From positions 1 through 13,012 of the forward strand of contig DASVCA010000185.1 of NCBI GenBank assembly GCA_036381835.1: 13,012 bases of DNA, written 5' to 3'. Shown here piece after piece: positions 1-7,068 of the stretch. The stretch comes from DASULK01 sp036381835. GTDB lineage: Bacteria > Actinomycetota > Actinomycetes > Mycobacteriales > Micromonosporaceae. The translations under genes and the position numbers were made by a program. The notes beneath the pieces are model-generated. The model had not been told where the DNA came from and did not search any database. It was given only the letters and a program-made list of their open reading frames with translations. Every line of letters starts with the position of its first letter. The first letter of the stretch is position 1.

Positions 1-591
1 CGGTACTGCCCAGACGTGCTGATCGAGCAGCTGTGCTCCGGCGAGGACCTCCGGGTAGTGGTGATCGACCATCAGGTAGTGGCGGCCGCGGTCCGCCGGC
101 CCGCGACCGTGATCGGCGACGGGGTGCACACCGTCGCCGAGTTGATCGAACGGCAGAGCCGTCGCCGCTGCGCCGCCACCGGCGGCGAGTCGCGGATCCC
201 GCTCGACGACATCACCCGGGACGTGGTGGCCGCCGCGGGGTACGCGATGACGGATGTACTGCCCGAAGGGACGGTGCTGCCGGTACGACGCACCGCGAAC
301 CTGCACACCGGAGGCACCATCCACGACGTCACCGCCGAACTGCACCCCGACCTCGCCGCGGCCTGCGTCGCCGCGAGTCGCGCGCTGGACATCCCGGTCA
401 CCGGGTTGGATCTGCTGGTCTCCTCGCCCGACCGACCGGATCACGTGTTCATCGAGGCCAACGAGCGGCCCGGGCTGGCCAACCACGAACCGCAGCCCAC
501 CGCCGAACGCTTCATCGACCTGCTCTTCCCCGGCACCCGGGCACCCCAACGCCGGTGGACGCCGGCCGGTGCGACAAGCTCGACCACATGA
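1..591 (+). CDS. ngg: N-acetylglutaminylglutamine synthetase, C-terminal part of the ATP-grasp domain (5' end outside window)
   Basis: The frame is open from base 1, so the gene starts upstream; 196 residues are visible, ending in TGA at 589-591. The visible part is the C-terminal half of an ATP-grasp ligase of the cyanophycin-synthetase/GshB type: an EDLRVVVID strand, a VIGDGVHTVAELIE segment, and the metal-binding EANERPGLANHEPQP block with E152 and N154 (counted from base 1). That last block is what I remember of the GNAT/ATP-grasp fusion that makes the dipeptide osmolyte N-acetylglutaminylglutamine amide (NAGGN; TIGR03103 type). The enzyme would join N-acetylglutamine and glutamine in the cytoplasm using ATP. 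The N-terminal acetyltransferase part would lie outside the window. The call is strongly supported by the next gene, an M42 peptidase of the kind found in NAGGN clusters; the third expected member, an asparagine-synthetase-like amidotransferase, is probably upstream. The gene symbol is by analogy with Sinorhizobium. Confidence 0.82.
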   Translation, partial: RYCPDVLIEQLCSGEDLRVVVIDHQVVAAAVRRPATVIGDGVHTVAELIERQSRRRCAATGGESRIPLDDITRDVVAAAGYAMTDVLPEGTVLPVRRTANLHTGGTIHDVTAELHPDLAAACVAASRALDIPVTGLDLLVSSPDRPDHVFIEANERPGLANHEPQPTAERFIDLLFPGTRAPQRRWTPAGATSSTT

Positions 592-1808
592 CTCGGCCCC
601 GCGCCGGCCGCCCCGGCCGCACCCCCGTCCCCCTGCAACTGGACCACCGGTATCTGCGGCAGGTGCTGCTGGAGCTGCTGGAGATCCCGAGCCCCACCGG
701 ACGCACCGACCACGTACAGCAGTACGTCGGAGAACGGCTGTCCGCGTTGGGCGTACCGTCCACGCTCACCCGCCGGGGCGCGCTGAGCGCCTGCCTGCCC
801 GGCCCCCGCCCGACGGGCGCGGATCGAGCGATCGTGGTGCACACCGACACCATCGGCGGCATGGTGAAGCAGCTGAAGGAGAACGGCCGGCTGGAACTCA
901 AGCCGATCGGCACACACAGCGCCCGGTTCGCCGAGGGCGCCCACGTACGCATCTTCACCGACGACCTGGACCGGGTGATCACCGGTCAGGTTCTGCCGCT
1001 CAAGGCCAGCGGGCACCGCTACAACGACGATGTGGACCGTCAGGGAGTCGGCTGGCAGCAGGTGGAGGTACGGGTCGACGAACCGGTCGAGGACATCGCC
1101 GGCCTACGCGCCCTCGGCATCGACGCCGGCGATTTCGTCGCCTTTCTGTCCTCGCCGACGATCACCCCCAACGGCTACGTCAAGTCCCGGCACCTGGACG
1201 ACAAGGCGGGAGTCGCGGCGGTCCTGACCGCGTTCAAGGCGATCGTGGACGCCGGCGTACAGCCACCGGTCACCGCGCACCTGCTGGTCACCGTCACCGA
1301 GGAGATCGGTCATGGGGCCAGCCACGGGCTGGACCCGGACGTGGCGGAGATCGTCTCCGTGGACGCGGCCGTGGTCGCCCCGGGCCAACAGTCCCGGGAG
1401 GATGCCGCGACGCTGGCGATGGGCGACGGGGTCGGCCCGTTCGACTACCACCTGACCCGCAACCTGGCGGCCATCGCCGCCGCACACGACGTACATTTGG
1501 TCCGCGACGTCTTCGACTACTACCGGTCGGACGTGGCGGCGGCGGTGGAAGCCGGTGCCCACGCCCGGGTGGCCCTGCTCGGCTTCGGGGTGGACGCCAC
1601 CCACGGGCACGAACGCACCCACCTGGACGGTCTGACGCACCTGGCCCAGCTGATCTGCCTCTACCTGCAGAGCGACCTGGTGTTCCCGGAGTGGGACGCC
1701 GAACCTGCGGGCGAGCTGGCCGACTTCCCGTCGCTGTCCGTACAGCCCGCCTCGCCGGAGGGACCGCGGGACGGTCCCATCGGTATCGCCGACATCGACC
1801 GGAGCTGA
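588..1808 (+). CDS. M42-family metallopeptidase of the NAGGN osmoprotectant system
   Basis: 406 residues. The ATG at 588 overlaps the TGA of the upstream ligase gene (ATGA), so the two are translationally coupled; the open frame before it is only a shadow of the ligase gene. All dinuclear-metal and catalytic positions of the M42/TET aminopeptidase fold can be seen: H85 and D87 in VVHTDTIGG, D204/D205 in HLDDKAG, the E238-E239 pair in VTEEIGHG, D259 in SVDAAVV, and a final His (H345, or H341) in THGHERTHLDG. The protein is somewhat longer than usual M42 enzymes (about 340-360) because of an unconserved-looking C-terminal tail of about 45 residues. It would be a cytoplasmic Zn/Co-dependent hydrolase. 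Members of this subfamily (TIGR03106 as I recall) always sit beside the NAGGN ligase and amidotransferase; a role in NAGGN turnover or trimming is inference, since the substrate is not visible from sequence. Confidence 0.88.
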   Translation: MTRPRAGRPGRTPVPLQLDHRYLRQVLLELLEIPSPTGRTDHVQQYVGERLSALGVPSTLTRRGALSACLPGPRPTGADRAIVVHTDTIGGMVKQLKENGRLELKPIGTHSARFAEGAHVRIFTDDLDRVITGQVLPLKASGHRYNDDVDRQGVGWQQVEVRVDEPVEDIAGLRALGIDAGDFVAFLSSPTITPNGYVKSRHLDDKAGVAAVLTAFKAIVDAGVQPPVTAHLLVTVTEEIGHGASHGLDPDVAEIVSVDAAVVAPGQQSREDAATLAMGDGVGPFDYHLTRNLAAIAAAHDVHLVRDVFDYYRSDVAAAVEAGAHARVALLGFGVDATHGHERTHLDGLTHLAQLICLYLQSDLVFPEWDAEPAGELADFPSLSVQPASPEGPRDGPIGIADIDRS

Positions 1809-1837
1809 CAGGTAGGAAGCGGGTGAGCACACGCCGC

Positions 1838-1844
1838 AAGGAGG
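1838..1844 (+). promoter_or_regulatory. Ribosome binding site of rnz
   Basis: AAGGAGG lies four bases before the ATG at 1849. It is a near-perfect anti-SD match and fixes the rnz start. Only 40 bases separate the M42 stop from this ATG, so rnz could be co-transcribed with the NAGGN genes. Confidence 0.75.
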
Positions 1845-1848
1845 TCCG

Positions 1849-2805
1849 ATGTCCGCCCGCGAGCTGGTGATCCTCGGTACGGCGAGCCAGGTGCCGACCC
1901 GACGACGCAACCACAACGGTTACATCCTGCGCTGGGACGACGAGGTGATCCTCTTCGACCCGGGCGAGGGGAGCCAGCGGCAGCTGCTCGACACCGGTGT
2001 CACCGCCACCGATCTGACCCGGATCTGCGTCACCCACTTCCACGGCGACCACTGCCTGGGCCTACCCGGGATGATCCAACGGTTGTCCCTGGACCGGGTG
2101 CCGCATCCGGTGCCGGTGCACTATCCCGCCGAAGGCGAGGAGTATTTCGCCCGGCTGCGGCACGCGAGTTCGTTCTTCGAAGCCGCCGAGGTGCGGCCCG
2201 AACCCGTCGAACGGGACGGCCAGCGGATCGCGATCCGCGCCGGCACGCTGGAGGCCCGCCGGCTGCGGCACCCGATCCCGACGTACGGGTACCGCCTGAT
2301 CGAGCCCGACGGCCGACGGATGCTGCCCGACCTGCTGTCCGCGTACGGCATCACCGGCCCGGCGATCGGGGAGCTGGCCCGCGTCGGTCACCTCGACGTG
2401 GACGGCCGACGGGTCACCCTGGAAGAGGTGAGTGCGCCGCGCCCCGGGCAGCGGTTCGCGTTCGTCATGGACACCGGGCTGTGCGACGCGGTGTACGCGC
2501 TCGCCGAACACGCCGACCTGCTGGTCATCGAGGCGACGTTCCTCCACCGGGATGCCGCGCTGGCCGCCGAGGTGGGGCACCTGACCGCGGCCCAGGCGGC
2601 CCGGGTGGCCGCCGCGTCCGGGGTCCGACGACTGGTGCTGACGCACTTCTCGCAGCGCTACCCCGACCCGGAGCCGTTCGCCGAGGAGGCGCGCGAGCAC
2701 TTCTCCGGCGAGCTGGTGGTGGCCGAGGACCTGATGCGGGTGGCGGTGCCGCCCCGACGCGGGGCTAGCGGCCGCCGAGATGGGCGAGCAGGTCCTGCCG
2801 GGTGA
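1849..2805 (+). CDS. rnz: Ribonuclease Z (tRNA 3' endonuclease)
   Basis: 318 residues, metallo-beta-lactamase fold. It cuts CCA-less tRNA precursors just after the discriminator base so that CCA can be added. Visible signature: DPGEGSQRQLL near residue 42; the zinc motif HFHGDH (H63, H65, D67, H68); H141 in LRHPIPTYGYRL; D208 in FVMDTG; EATF followed by H244 in GHLTAAQAA; and H266 in LTHFSQRY. These match the seven zinc-ligand and catalytic positions known for Bacillus RNase Z. The ATG start is set by the strong ribosome binding site four bases upstream. The expected family end (about residue 305) falls at PPRRG; the last 14 residues are read through the 3' end of the convergent cbs gene and look unconserved. 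RNase Z suits the local tRNA-Leu gene, which lacks an encoded CCA, but its role is cell-wide. Confidence 0.95.
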   Translation: MSARELVILGTASQVPTRRRNHNGYILRWDDEVILFDPGEGSQRQLLDTGVTATDLTRICVTHFHGDHCLGLPGMIQRLSLDRVPHPVPVHYPAEGEEYFARLRHASSFFEAAEVRPEPVERDGQRIAIRAGTLEARRLRHPIPTYGYRLIEPDGRRMLPDLLSAYGITGPAIGELARVGHLDVDGRRVTLEEVSAPRPGQRFAFVMDTGLCDAVYALAEHADLLVIEATFLHRDAALAAEVGHLTAAQAARVAAASGVRRLVLTHFSQRYPDPEPFAEEAREHFSGELVVAEDLMRVAVPPRRGASGRRDGRAGPAG

Positions 2806-4135
2806 TCACGCCCTTGGGCTTGCCGTCGACGAGCACCAGGGCCGCGTCCGCCTTCTCCAGGAGCGCGACCGCCTCGCTCACCGGCTGACCGCCGCCGATC
2901 ATCGGCAGCGGCTCGGCCATGTGCCGCTCGATGGTGTCGTGCAACTGGGCCTGCCCGCTGAACAGCGCGTCCATCAGATCCTTCTCGGCGATCGACCCGG
3001 CCACCTCACCGGTCACCACCGGCGGCTCGGCCTTGAGCACGGGCAGCTGGGACACGCCGTACTCACGCATGTAGTCGATGGCGTCGCGGACCGTCTCCGT
3101 CGGATGGACGTGGACCAGCTCGGGCAGCCGGTCGGACTTGCCGGCAAGCACGTCGGCGACGGTGGCCTCGGAGCCGCTGGTACGCATGAAGCCGTACCGG
3201 GCCATCCAGCCATCGTTGAAGATCTTCGACAGGTAGCCGCGCCCGCCGTCGGGCAGCAGCACCACGACCACATCGTCCGGACCGGCGCTGCGGGCCGCCT
3301 CGAGCGCGGCCACCACGGCCATTCCGCAGGAGCCGCCGACCAGCAGCCCCTCCTCCCGGGCCAGCCGCCGGGTCATCTCGAACGAGTCCTTGTCGGACAC
3401 CTCGATGATCTGGTCACAGATGCCCCGGTCGTACGTCTCCGGCCAGAAGTCCTCACCGACCCCCTCCACCAGATAGGGTCGGCCGGTGCCTCCGGAGTAG
3501 ACCGAGCCCTCCGGGTCGGCGCCGATCACCCGGACCGACCCGCCGGAAACCTCCTTGAGATAGCGCCCGGTGCCGGAGATCGTGCCGCCCGTGCCCACCC
3601 CCGCGACGAAGTGGGTGATCCTTCCCTCGGTCTGCTCCCACAGCTCCGGGCCGGTGCTCTCGTAGTGCGACCGCGGATTCGCCGGGTTGGCGTACTGATT
3701 CGGCTTCCAGGCGCCCGGGATCTCCCGCGCCAGCCGGTCGGAGACGCTGTAGTAGGAACGGGGATCCTCCGGCGCGACCGCGGTCGGGCAGACCACCACC
3801 TCGGCACCGTACGCCCGCAGCACGTTCTGCTTGTCCTCGCTGACCTTGTCCGGGCAGACGAAGACGCACTTGTAGCCCTTGAGCTGGGCGACCAGGGCCA
3901 GTCCGACACCGGTGTTACCACTGGTCGGCTCGACGATCGTACCGCCGGGCTGGAGCAGCCCCGCCTTCTCGGCCTCTTCCACCATCCGCAGCGCGATCCG
4001 GTCCTTGACCGAGCCACCGGGGTTGAAGTACTCCACCTTGGCCAACACGGTCGCGGCGATGCCCTCGGTCACCTTGCGCAACCGGACCAGCGGGGTGTTG
4101 CCGATCAGCTCGACAACGTTGTCGTAGTAGCGCAC
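2765..4135 (-). CDS. cbs: Cystathionine beta-synthase, PLP fold plus C-terminal CBS-domain pair
   Basis: 456 residues, GTG start (cac at 4133-4135). It condenses serine (or an activated serine) with homocysteine to give cystathionine, the first step of reverse transsulfuration. The fold-type II PLP core covers residues 1-320: K44 in GGSVKDR forms the PLP Schiff base, TSGNTG (71-76) binds the substrate carboxylate, GVGTGGT (179-185) holds the PLP phosphate and S269 in GGSCG faces the pyridine nitrogen. LLPDGGRGYLSKIFND (293-308) is typical of the CBS rather than the CysK/CysM branch. Two CBS motifs follow (about 340-395 and 405-452), the regulatory Bateman module. There is no N-terminal heme domain, as in Mycobacterium tuberculosis Rv1077, which it resembles in length and layout. 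The gene converges on rnz and overlaps it by 41 bases. A cysteine synthase is the alternative, but the CBS pair argues against it. Confidence 0.93.
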   Translation of the reverse strand: MRYYDNVVELIGNTPLVRLRKVTEGIAATVLAKVEYFNPGGSVKDRIALRMVEEAEKAGLLQPGGTIVEPTSGNTGVGLALVAQLKGYKCVFVCPDKVSEDKQNVLRAYGAEVVVCPTAVAPEDPRSYYSVSDRLAREIPGAWKPNQYANPANPRSHYESTGPELWEQTEGRITHFVAGVGTGGTISGTGRYLKEVSGGSVRVIGADPEGSVYSGGTGRPYLVEGVGEDFWPETYDRGICDQIIEVSDKDSFEMTRRLAREEGLLVGGSCGMAVVAALEAARSAGPDDVVVVLLPDGGRGYLSKIFNDGWMARYGFMRTSGSEATVADVLAGKSDRLPELVHVHPTETVRDAIDYMREYGVSQLPVLKAEPPVVTGEVAGSIAEKDLMDALFSGQAQLHDTIERHMAEPLPMIGGGQPVSEAVALLEKADAALVLVDGKPKGVITRQDLLAHLGGR

Positions 4136-4144
4136 CTCTATGTG

Positions 4145-4153
4145 CCCTTCTCC
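4145..4153 (-). promoter_or_regulatory. Ribosome binding site of cbs
   Basis: Read on the minus strand this is GGAGAAGGG, ending nine bases before the GTG at 4135. It supports the GTG start. Further upstream (4136-4312, 177 bases) I see only a weak -10-like TAGGTT (4191-4196) without a matching -35, so no promoter for cbs is called. Confidence 0.55.
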
Positions 4154-4312
4154 GTCGCCGGGCCGAGGCCGGCGGTGTCGATCTCAGGTCAACCTACATC
4201 CCACATCCAATGACCGCGCGGGACGGCCACGGGCAGGATAGCCAGGTGCGCGACACCCTGATACTTGACTCCGTATCCGAGGTCACGGGCCGCGGCGCTG
4301 CCGGCTCCTCCG

Positions 4313-4669
4313 TCAGTGCACGACCTCGCCCGGGATCACCGCCTTGCGACGAGCCTCCCACTCGAGGAACCGTTCCGTCTCGGCGAGCACGCTGCCGGCC
4401 AGCCAGGTGACCACCAGCACGTCATCGGCGACGCCGAGCAGCAGCAGGAACAGTTCGGGCACCAGGTCGATCGGGGACGCGACGTAGGCCAACGCGACAG
4501 CCATCATCGCCAGGCGCAGCCGGCCGTCGTACTCGCCACGGAACGTGGCTTTGAGCATGCGGGGCAGCGCCCCGAGTCGCCGCCCCAGCGAAGGGCCGCT
4601 TCGGGTCCCGGCGACCAGTGCCCGGCCGAGCGCCGCGAACGCCGCCGCGCGCTTGAGCTTCTTCACCAT
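4313..4669 (-). CDS. Small DUF1232 (YkvA-like) membrane protein
   Basis: 118 residues starting at the ATG at 4667-4669; an in-frame upstream ATG at 4735 would add 22 residues, but AGGAGG six bases before the inner ATG decides the start. Residues 1-45 are basic (KKLKR, RSGPSLGRRLG). The DUF1232 core follows: RLRLAMMAVALAYVASPIDLV, then PELFLLLLGVADDVLVV, with the hallmark Y-x-x-S-P-x-D-L-x-P and G-x-x-D-D elements between two hydrophobic helices, so a hairpin in the membrane is likely. A short charged tail ends the protein (FLEWEARRKAVIPGEVVH). The molecular function of DUF1232 proteins is not established. The gene is divergent from the SGNH hydrolase pair, with 154 bases between starts, and is followed by cbs on the same strand 177 bases later. 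Confidence 0.85.
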   Translation of the reverse strand: MVKKLKRAAAFAALGRALVAGTRSGPSLGRRLGALPRMLKATFRGEYDGRLRLAMMAVALAYVASPIDLVPELFLLLLGVADDVLVVTWLAGSVLAETERFLEWEARRKAVIPGEVVH

Positions 4670-4675
4670 CGCGCA

Positions 4676-4681
4676 CCTCCT
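4676..4681 (-). promoter_or_regulatory. Ribosome binding site that decides the DUF1232 start
   Basis: AGGAGG on the minus strand, six bases before the ATG at 4669. It lies inside the longer open frame, which argues that translation begins at 4669 and not at 4735. Confidence 0.75.
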
Positions 4682-4716
4682 AATCCAATGATGCAGGTCT
4701 CGCCAAGCGCCCAACG

Positions 4717-4734
4717 TGTCGACATTCCTCGACA
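4717..4734. promoter_or_regulatory. Inverted repeat in the divergent intergenic region
   Basis: TGTCGA, six bases, then TCGACA: a perfect 6+6 dyad in the 154-base gap between the divergent DUF1232 and SGNH genes. The position would suit an operator for either gene. No known regulator is implied, and short GC-rich dyads arise by chance, so this is only a candidate. Confidence 0.25.
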
Positions 4735-4756
4735 TGACAGCCCACGATTCCCGGTC

Positions 4757-4787
4757 GTGACGGCCGCCCTGGCAACCGCGCTAGCCT
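4757..4787 (+). promoter_or_regulatory. Possible promoter of the SGNH hydrolase pair
   Basis: A -10-like TAGCCT (4782-4787) is preceded at 19 bases by GTGACG (4757-4762), which matches four of six positions of TTGACA. Transcription would begin about 30 bases before the ATG at 4824, leaving the GGGGGAA ribosome binding site (4814-4820) in the leader. The long spacer makes this tentative. Confidence 0.3.
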
Positions 4788-4823
4788 GGAGGATTACAGG
4801 TCGTCGGGTGAGCGGGGGAATCG

Positions 4824-5891
4824 ATGGGAGGGCCTGAGCGGGTGCTGCCGAAGCAGGTTGCTCGTACCGGACGTCGGGCGTTCAAGGCGGTCGTGGTCGG
4901 CGCGGGCGTCACCACGGCCACCGCGTTCGCCGCGACCAGCGTGCTGCTCGGCCAGGCCCACCAGGCTCGCCGTACCATTCCGGTCGCCCAGTCGCCGCCG
5001 CCGCGATGCGACGGCGTCTACGGTGCGAAGTTCCCCGGCGAGCCGATCGATCTGGTGCTGCTCGGTGATTCGACCGCCGCCGGGTACGGCGCGCACCGGC
5101 GGCGCGAGACTCCCGGGGCGTTGCTCGCCACCGGCATCTCCCGTCGGCTGCGCCGACCGGTGCGACTGCGCCGGTTCGCGATGGTCGGGGCCAAGTCCAC
5201 CGATCTGGTGCCGCAGGTGGAGGCGGCCCTCGAACACGATCCGGACCTCGCGGTGATATTCATCGGCGGCAACGACGTGACCCACGGCACACCGACCTCG
5301 GTAGCGGTCCGACACCTCACGCAGGCGGTACGGGCGCTGCGGGAGGCGGGCGCCCAAGTGGTGGTGGGCACCTGCCCCGACCTGAGCGCCATCCAGCCGA
5401 TCAAACCGCCGTTGCGGTGGCTGGCCGGGCGGTTGAGCCGACAGTTGGCGACGGCGCAGACCGTCGCCGTGGTGCAGGAAGGCGGCTGGACCGTGTCGCT
5501 GGGCGACCTGCTCGGCCCGCGATTCGCCGCCGAACTGGCTCGCTTGTTCGCCTGGGACCGGTTCCACCCGTCGGCCGACGGATACGCGGTGGCCGTGGCC
5601 GCCATGCTGCCCACCGTGTTCGCCGCCCTCGGCGTCGCGGAGGATCGACCCGTGCTCGCCGAGCGCGTACGCTCGCTGCCGCAGGCCGCGCGGGAAGCGG
5701 CCCGCAAGGGCGGCACTGAGGTCAGCGGCACCGGGGTCGCCGGGCGCGATCGTGGCCCCGCCGGACGGTGGGCGCGGCTGCGCCGGCTGCGCCCGCGGGA
5801 CGGCGACTCGGAGGAGGTCGCGCCGCGCCCCGCCGTCCCGCGGCAGGCCGGGGATCGCACGGCGTCGGTGGCATGGGAGGAGTCGGCATGA
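4824..5891 (+). CDS. SGNH/GDSL-family esterase, membrane-anchored or secreted (first of a tandem pair)
   Basis: 355 residues; ATG preceded by GGGGGAA at four bases. A basic N-terminus (RTGRRAFK) and a hydrophobic stretch at about 20-45 suggest a signal anchor or signal peptide; there is no lipobox Cys. The SGNH blocks are complete: GDSTAAGYG with nucleophile S83, a block II Gly in VGAKSTDL, GGNDVTH with oxyanion Asn N150, and DRFHPSADGY with D245 and H248 of the triad. The enzyme would hydrolyse an ester outside the membrane (lipid, acyl-polysaccharide or xenobiotic; substrate unknown). Residues 285-355 are an Arg/Pro/Gly-rich tail that looks disordered and is absent from the second copy. Its stop overlaps the start of the paralogue. 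M. tuberculosis Rv1075c, near cbs (Rv1077), is a plausible relative. Confidence 0.88.
   Translation: MGGPERVLPKQVARTGRRAFKAVVVGAGVTTATAFAATSVLLGQAHQARRTIPVAQSPPPRCDGVYGAKFPGEPIDLVLLGDSTAAGYGAHRRRETPGALLATGISRRLRRPVRLRRFAMVGAKSTDLVPQVEAALEHDPDLAVIFIGGNDVTHGTPTSVAVRHLTQAVRALREAGAQVVVGTCPDLSAIQPIKPPLRWLAGRLSRQLATAQTVAVVQEGGWTVSLGDLLGPRFAAELARLFAWDRFHPSADGYAVAVAAMLPTVFAALGVAEDRPVLAERVRSLPQAAREAARKGGTEVSGTGVAGRDRGPAGRWARLRRLRPRDGDSEEVAPRPAVPRQAGDRTASVAWEESA
5875..5881 (+). promoter_or_regulatory. Ribosome binding site of the second SGNH hydrolase
   Basis: GGGAGGA, six bases before the ATG at 5888, inside the 3' end of the first SGNH gene. It selects the inner ATG over an in-frame ATG at 5768, which would only add Arg/Ala-rich read-through of the upstream gene. 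Confidence 0.7.
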
Positions 5892-6682
5892 CTGGAATCG
5901 CCCGCCGGGCCGGGCGGGCCGCGGCCATCGCCCTGGTCGCGGGCACGCTCGGCGGTGCCGCGCTGCTCGCCGGCGAGGCGGTCGTGGCACGCAACCGCCG
6001 GTATGCCCAGCCCGAGCTCGGGCTGGGGTTGCGGGCCACGGTCGGGCCGGCCGCGGCGCCGCCGCTGCGCCTGGTGCTGCTCGGTGACTCCGCGACTCTC
6101 GGGGTCGGGGTCGACCAGCTCGGCGACACGTTGGGCGGGCAACTCGCCGCCCTGCTCGCCGAAGGCCCACAGGGCTCGACCCCCCGGCAGGTGCGGCTGT
6201 CGAGCGTGGGGGTGGTGGGCTCCCGCTCCATGGACCTGTCCACCCAGGTGGCCCGGGCGCTGCTCGGGGAACGACCGGATGTCGCGGTGATCCTGGTCGG
6301 CGCGCACGACGCGACCGACCTGCGCCGGCCGGGCGAGGCCGCCGCGTACCTCGGCGCCGCGGTACGCCGGCTGCGCGACGCCGGCGTCGAGGTGGTGGTG
6401 GGCACCTGTCCCGACCTCGGCGCGGTTCGCGCCATCGCGCCTCCGCTACGCCAGGTCGTCGGCTGGCTGGGACGCCGTACCGCGCGGGCGCAGATCCGGG
6501 CGGTACGGGCGGCAGGGGGCACCCCGGTCGACCTCGCCGCCGTGACCGGTCCGGTCTTCCGCGCCGATCCCGGCACCTTCTGCGCCGACGGCTACCACCC
6601 TTCGGCCGACGGTTACCGGGTCTGGGCGCACGCCCTGCTGCCCGCGGTCGCGGAAGCCGCCGCCGCGGTCCGGCGACCGTGA
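5888..6682 (+). CDS. SGNH/GDSL-family hydrolase paralogue with GAHD in place of GxND (second of a tandem pair)
   Basis: 264 residues, starting in an ATGA overlap with the first SGNH gene. It has the same plan: basic N-terminus, hydrophobic segment (about 10-33), then the hydrolase domain with LVLLGDSATLG (nucleophile S68), VGVVGSRSMDL as block II, VVVGTCPDLGA shared almost word for word with the first copy, and DGYHPSADGY (D234, H237). Block III, which should read G-x-N-D, reads GAHD: H140 (cac at 6305-6307) stands where the oxyanion-hole Asn is expected, one base away from aac. Ser, Asp and His of the triad are intact, so the protein may still be active with altered efficiency or specificity, or may have a binding role. 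It lacks the long tail of copy one. The pair is probably an ancient tandem duplication, since identity is limited outside the blocks. Confidence 0.87.
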   Translation: MTGIARRAGRAAAIALVAGTLGGAALLAGEAVVARNRRYAQPELGLGLRATVGPAAAPPLRLVLLGDSATLGVGVDQLGDTLGGQLAALLAEGPQGSTPRQVRLSSVGVVGSRSMDLSTQVARALLGERPDVAVILVGAHDATDLRRPGEAAAYLGAAVRRLRDAGVEVVVGTCPDLGAVRAIAPPLRQVVGWLGRRTARAQIRAVRAAGGTPVDLAAVTGPVFRADPGTFCADGYHPSADGYRVWAHALLPAVAEAAAAVRRP

Positions 6683-6716
6683 GCTGCTCTCCCGAGCCGG
6701 GTCATGGCGCGGTCGG

Positions 6717-7064
6717 CTAGAGCATCCGACGGGCCGCGCTGACCAGGGCGGCTGCCTCGACGAGGACGTCGTCGGGCGGGTCGGCGGCGACCAGGTCGGC
6801 GGCGACCACCCGTAGCTGATCGGGTAGGGCGAGGTCGCTGTCGAGCCGCGGCACGACCCGACGCGGTTCACCCTCCGCATCCGCCGCGAGGTCCGCGATC
6901 GCCTGCACCAGCCGGTGCACCACATCCCCGCGGGTCGCCCCGATCAGGCTCGGGTCGGTTGCCGTGCCGGGCTCGGACGGCGGGGCCGCCCACCGCGGCT
7001 CATGCCAGTGCCCGACCTGCCGGACGAGCAACTCGACCGTCCGGGTCAACTCGACGGCGCTCAT
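6717..7064 (-). CDS. Conserved-looking protein of unknown function, 115 residues
   Basis: ATG at 7062-7064 with GGAAGGAG four bases upstream; an earlier in-frame start would run back through the palindromic terminator of the next gene and is rejected. The protein is cytoplasmic by composition, without signal or membrane segment. The N-terminal third has MSAVELTRTVELLVRQVGHW and a Pro-rich linker; the rest is mostly helical: a GDVVHRLVQAIADLAADAEG helix, a loop with PRLDSDLALPDQLRV, and a C-terminal VAADLVA...VLVEAAALVSAARRML helix. Codon usage matches the neighbours, so it is very probably a real gene. I do not recognise a family. It ends 34 bases from the convergent SGNH gene and starts 83 bases after the Bax-type gene, separated by a strong hairpin, so it may have its own promoter or be read at a low level from upstream. 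Confidence 0.75.
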   Translation of the reverse strand: MSAVELTRTVELLVRQVGHWHEPRWAAPPSEPGTATDPSLIGATRGDVVHRLVQAIADLAADAEGEPRRVVPRLDSDLALPDQLRVVAADLVAADPPDDVLVEAAALVSAARRML

Positions 7065-7068
7065 CGCA

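Noticed and set aside
254..1870. Plus-strand frame of 538 residues across the ligase, M42 and rnz starts
   Set aside because: Out of frame with all three genes and extremely rich in Arg, Pro and Gly; it crosses real start and stop signals.
2780..4213. Long plus-strand open frame (477 residues) covering cbs
   Set aside because: It is the antisense shadow of a gene with clear PLP and CBS motifs. The translation is His/Leu/Gly/Arg-biased with no domain, as expected from GC-rich third positions.
4794..6170. Minus-strand open frame (458 residues) opposite the SGNH genes
   Set aside because: Arg/Pro/His-rich shadow without motifs; the plus strand has complete SGNH blocks and ribosome binding sites.
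6683..6716. Terminator between the convergent SGNH and 115-residue genes
   Set aside because: I looked for a hairpin in the 34 bases and found no convincing one.
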